From Gnetum montanum (lineage: Eukaryota; Streptophyta; Gnetopsida; Gnetales; Gnetaceae), in NCBI GenBank assembly GCA_015680685.1, contig MNCI01008374.1, forward strand, positions 151,969 through 194,182: a stretch of 42,214 bases of DNA. Direction: 5' to 3'. The notes below the pieces were generated by a model. The model had not been told where the DNA came from and did no database searches. It was given only the letters and a program-made list of their open reading frames with translations. The translations under genes and the position numbers were made by a program. This document shows positions 42,034-42,214 of this stretch, piece by piece. Each line of letters starts with the position of its first letter. Positions within the stretch are counted from its first letter, which is position 1.

Positions 42034-42214
42034 TGATGAGTGGCGAGGTACCCCTACACTCAACCATACGAATATGAGCGTACACGCGCGATCCGGTCGA
42101 ACTCCGCAGACTAAATGCCTTAACGCCACAAGAAACACTTGGGGTTAATCGTTCGTTGTCTTCCCAGGCTTGCTTGTAAGTGTCACGGTGTATGGTTAAG
42201 CAAGTCTGAGGTAT
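42034..42214 (-). mobile_element. LTR copy E, cut by window end
   Basis: TGATGAGTGGCGAGGTACCC with the CAACCATACGAATATGAGCG block; the best preserved LTR terminus in the window. Several CpG sites survive, so it is probably the youngest copy. Confidence 0.6.

Overview
The window looks like nuclear DNA of a seed plant. It is AT-rich, has GT-AG introns, and is filled with decayed retroelements and endogenous pararetrovirus (family Caulimoviridae) sequence. One intron of about 22 kb packed with repeats suggests a large genome, perhaps a gymnosperm; this is inference from gene architecture, not a species identification. Position 66 is an ambiguous base.

The only intact host gene I can support is on the minus strand and spans almost the whole window (39026 to 11441). 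It encodes a mitochondrial carrier family (SLC25) protein of about 312 aa in nine exons: a tiny candidate first exon near 39.0 kb, exons at 38.0, 35.3, 35.0, 34.6, 34.3 and 34.0 kb, then an intron of 21,956 bp, and the last two exons at 11.9 and 11.5 kb. All three carrier signature motifs are present, the splice phases agree throughout, and no stop interrupts the model.

The giant intron holds the most striking object: two copies of one pararetrovirus genome arranged head to head as an almost perfect inverted repeat (arms 12541-18404 and 19420-25301, about 5.9 kb each, around a loop of about 1 kb). Each copy carries movement protein, coiled coil and coat protein with a CCHC knuckle, aspartic protease, reverse transcriptase, RNase H, an unrecognised C-terminal tail, and an intergenic region with TATA box and poly(A) signal. 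The outer end of each copy lies at the tRNA-Met primer-binding site, where the open viral DNA carries its natural discontinuity. The central join is a patchwork of short copied segments. Both copies are broken, in different ways: the minus copy has about twelve nonsense codons and no frameshift that I found, while the plus copy has several small indels plus stops.

The same intron also holds a Ty3/gypsy integrase remnant next to the virus, a tRNA-derived SINE, a 1.9-kb foldback element (0.9-kb arms) and a non-LTR reverse transcriptase relic (32.2-33.7 kb). The second intron holds an L1-type LINE relic (35.6-36.9 kb) and another SINE. Both window edges carry minus-strand LTRs of one Ty3/gypsy family, and at 2.5-8.9 kb there is a degraded element with a tRNA-Asp-type primer site, gag and protease remnants.

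How the parts may interact (inference): transcription of the carrier gene must pass through the viral inverted repeat, so the intron could fold into a long double-stranded RNA and feed small-RNA silencing. The minus-strand viral copy also puts a promoter and a poly(A) signal in the sense direction about 1.1 kb upstream of the last two exons.
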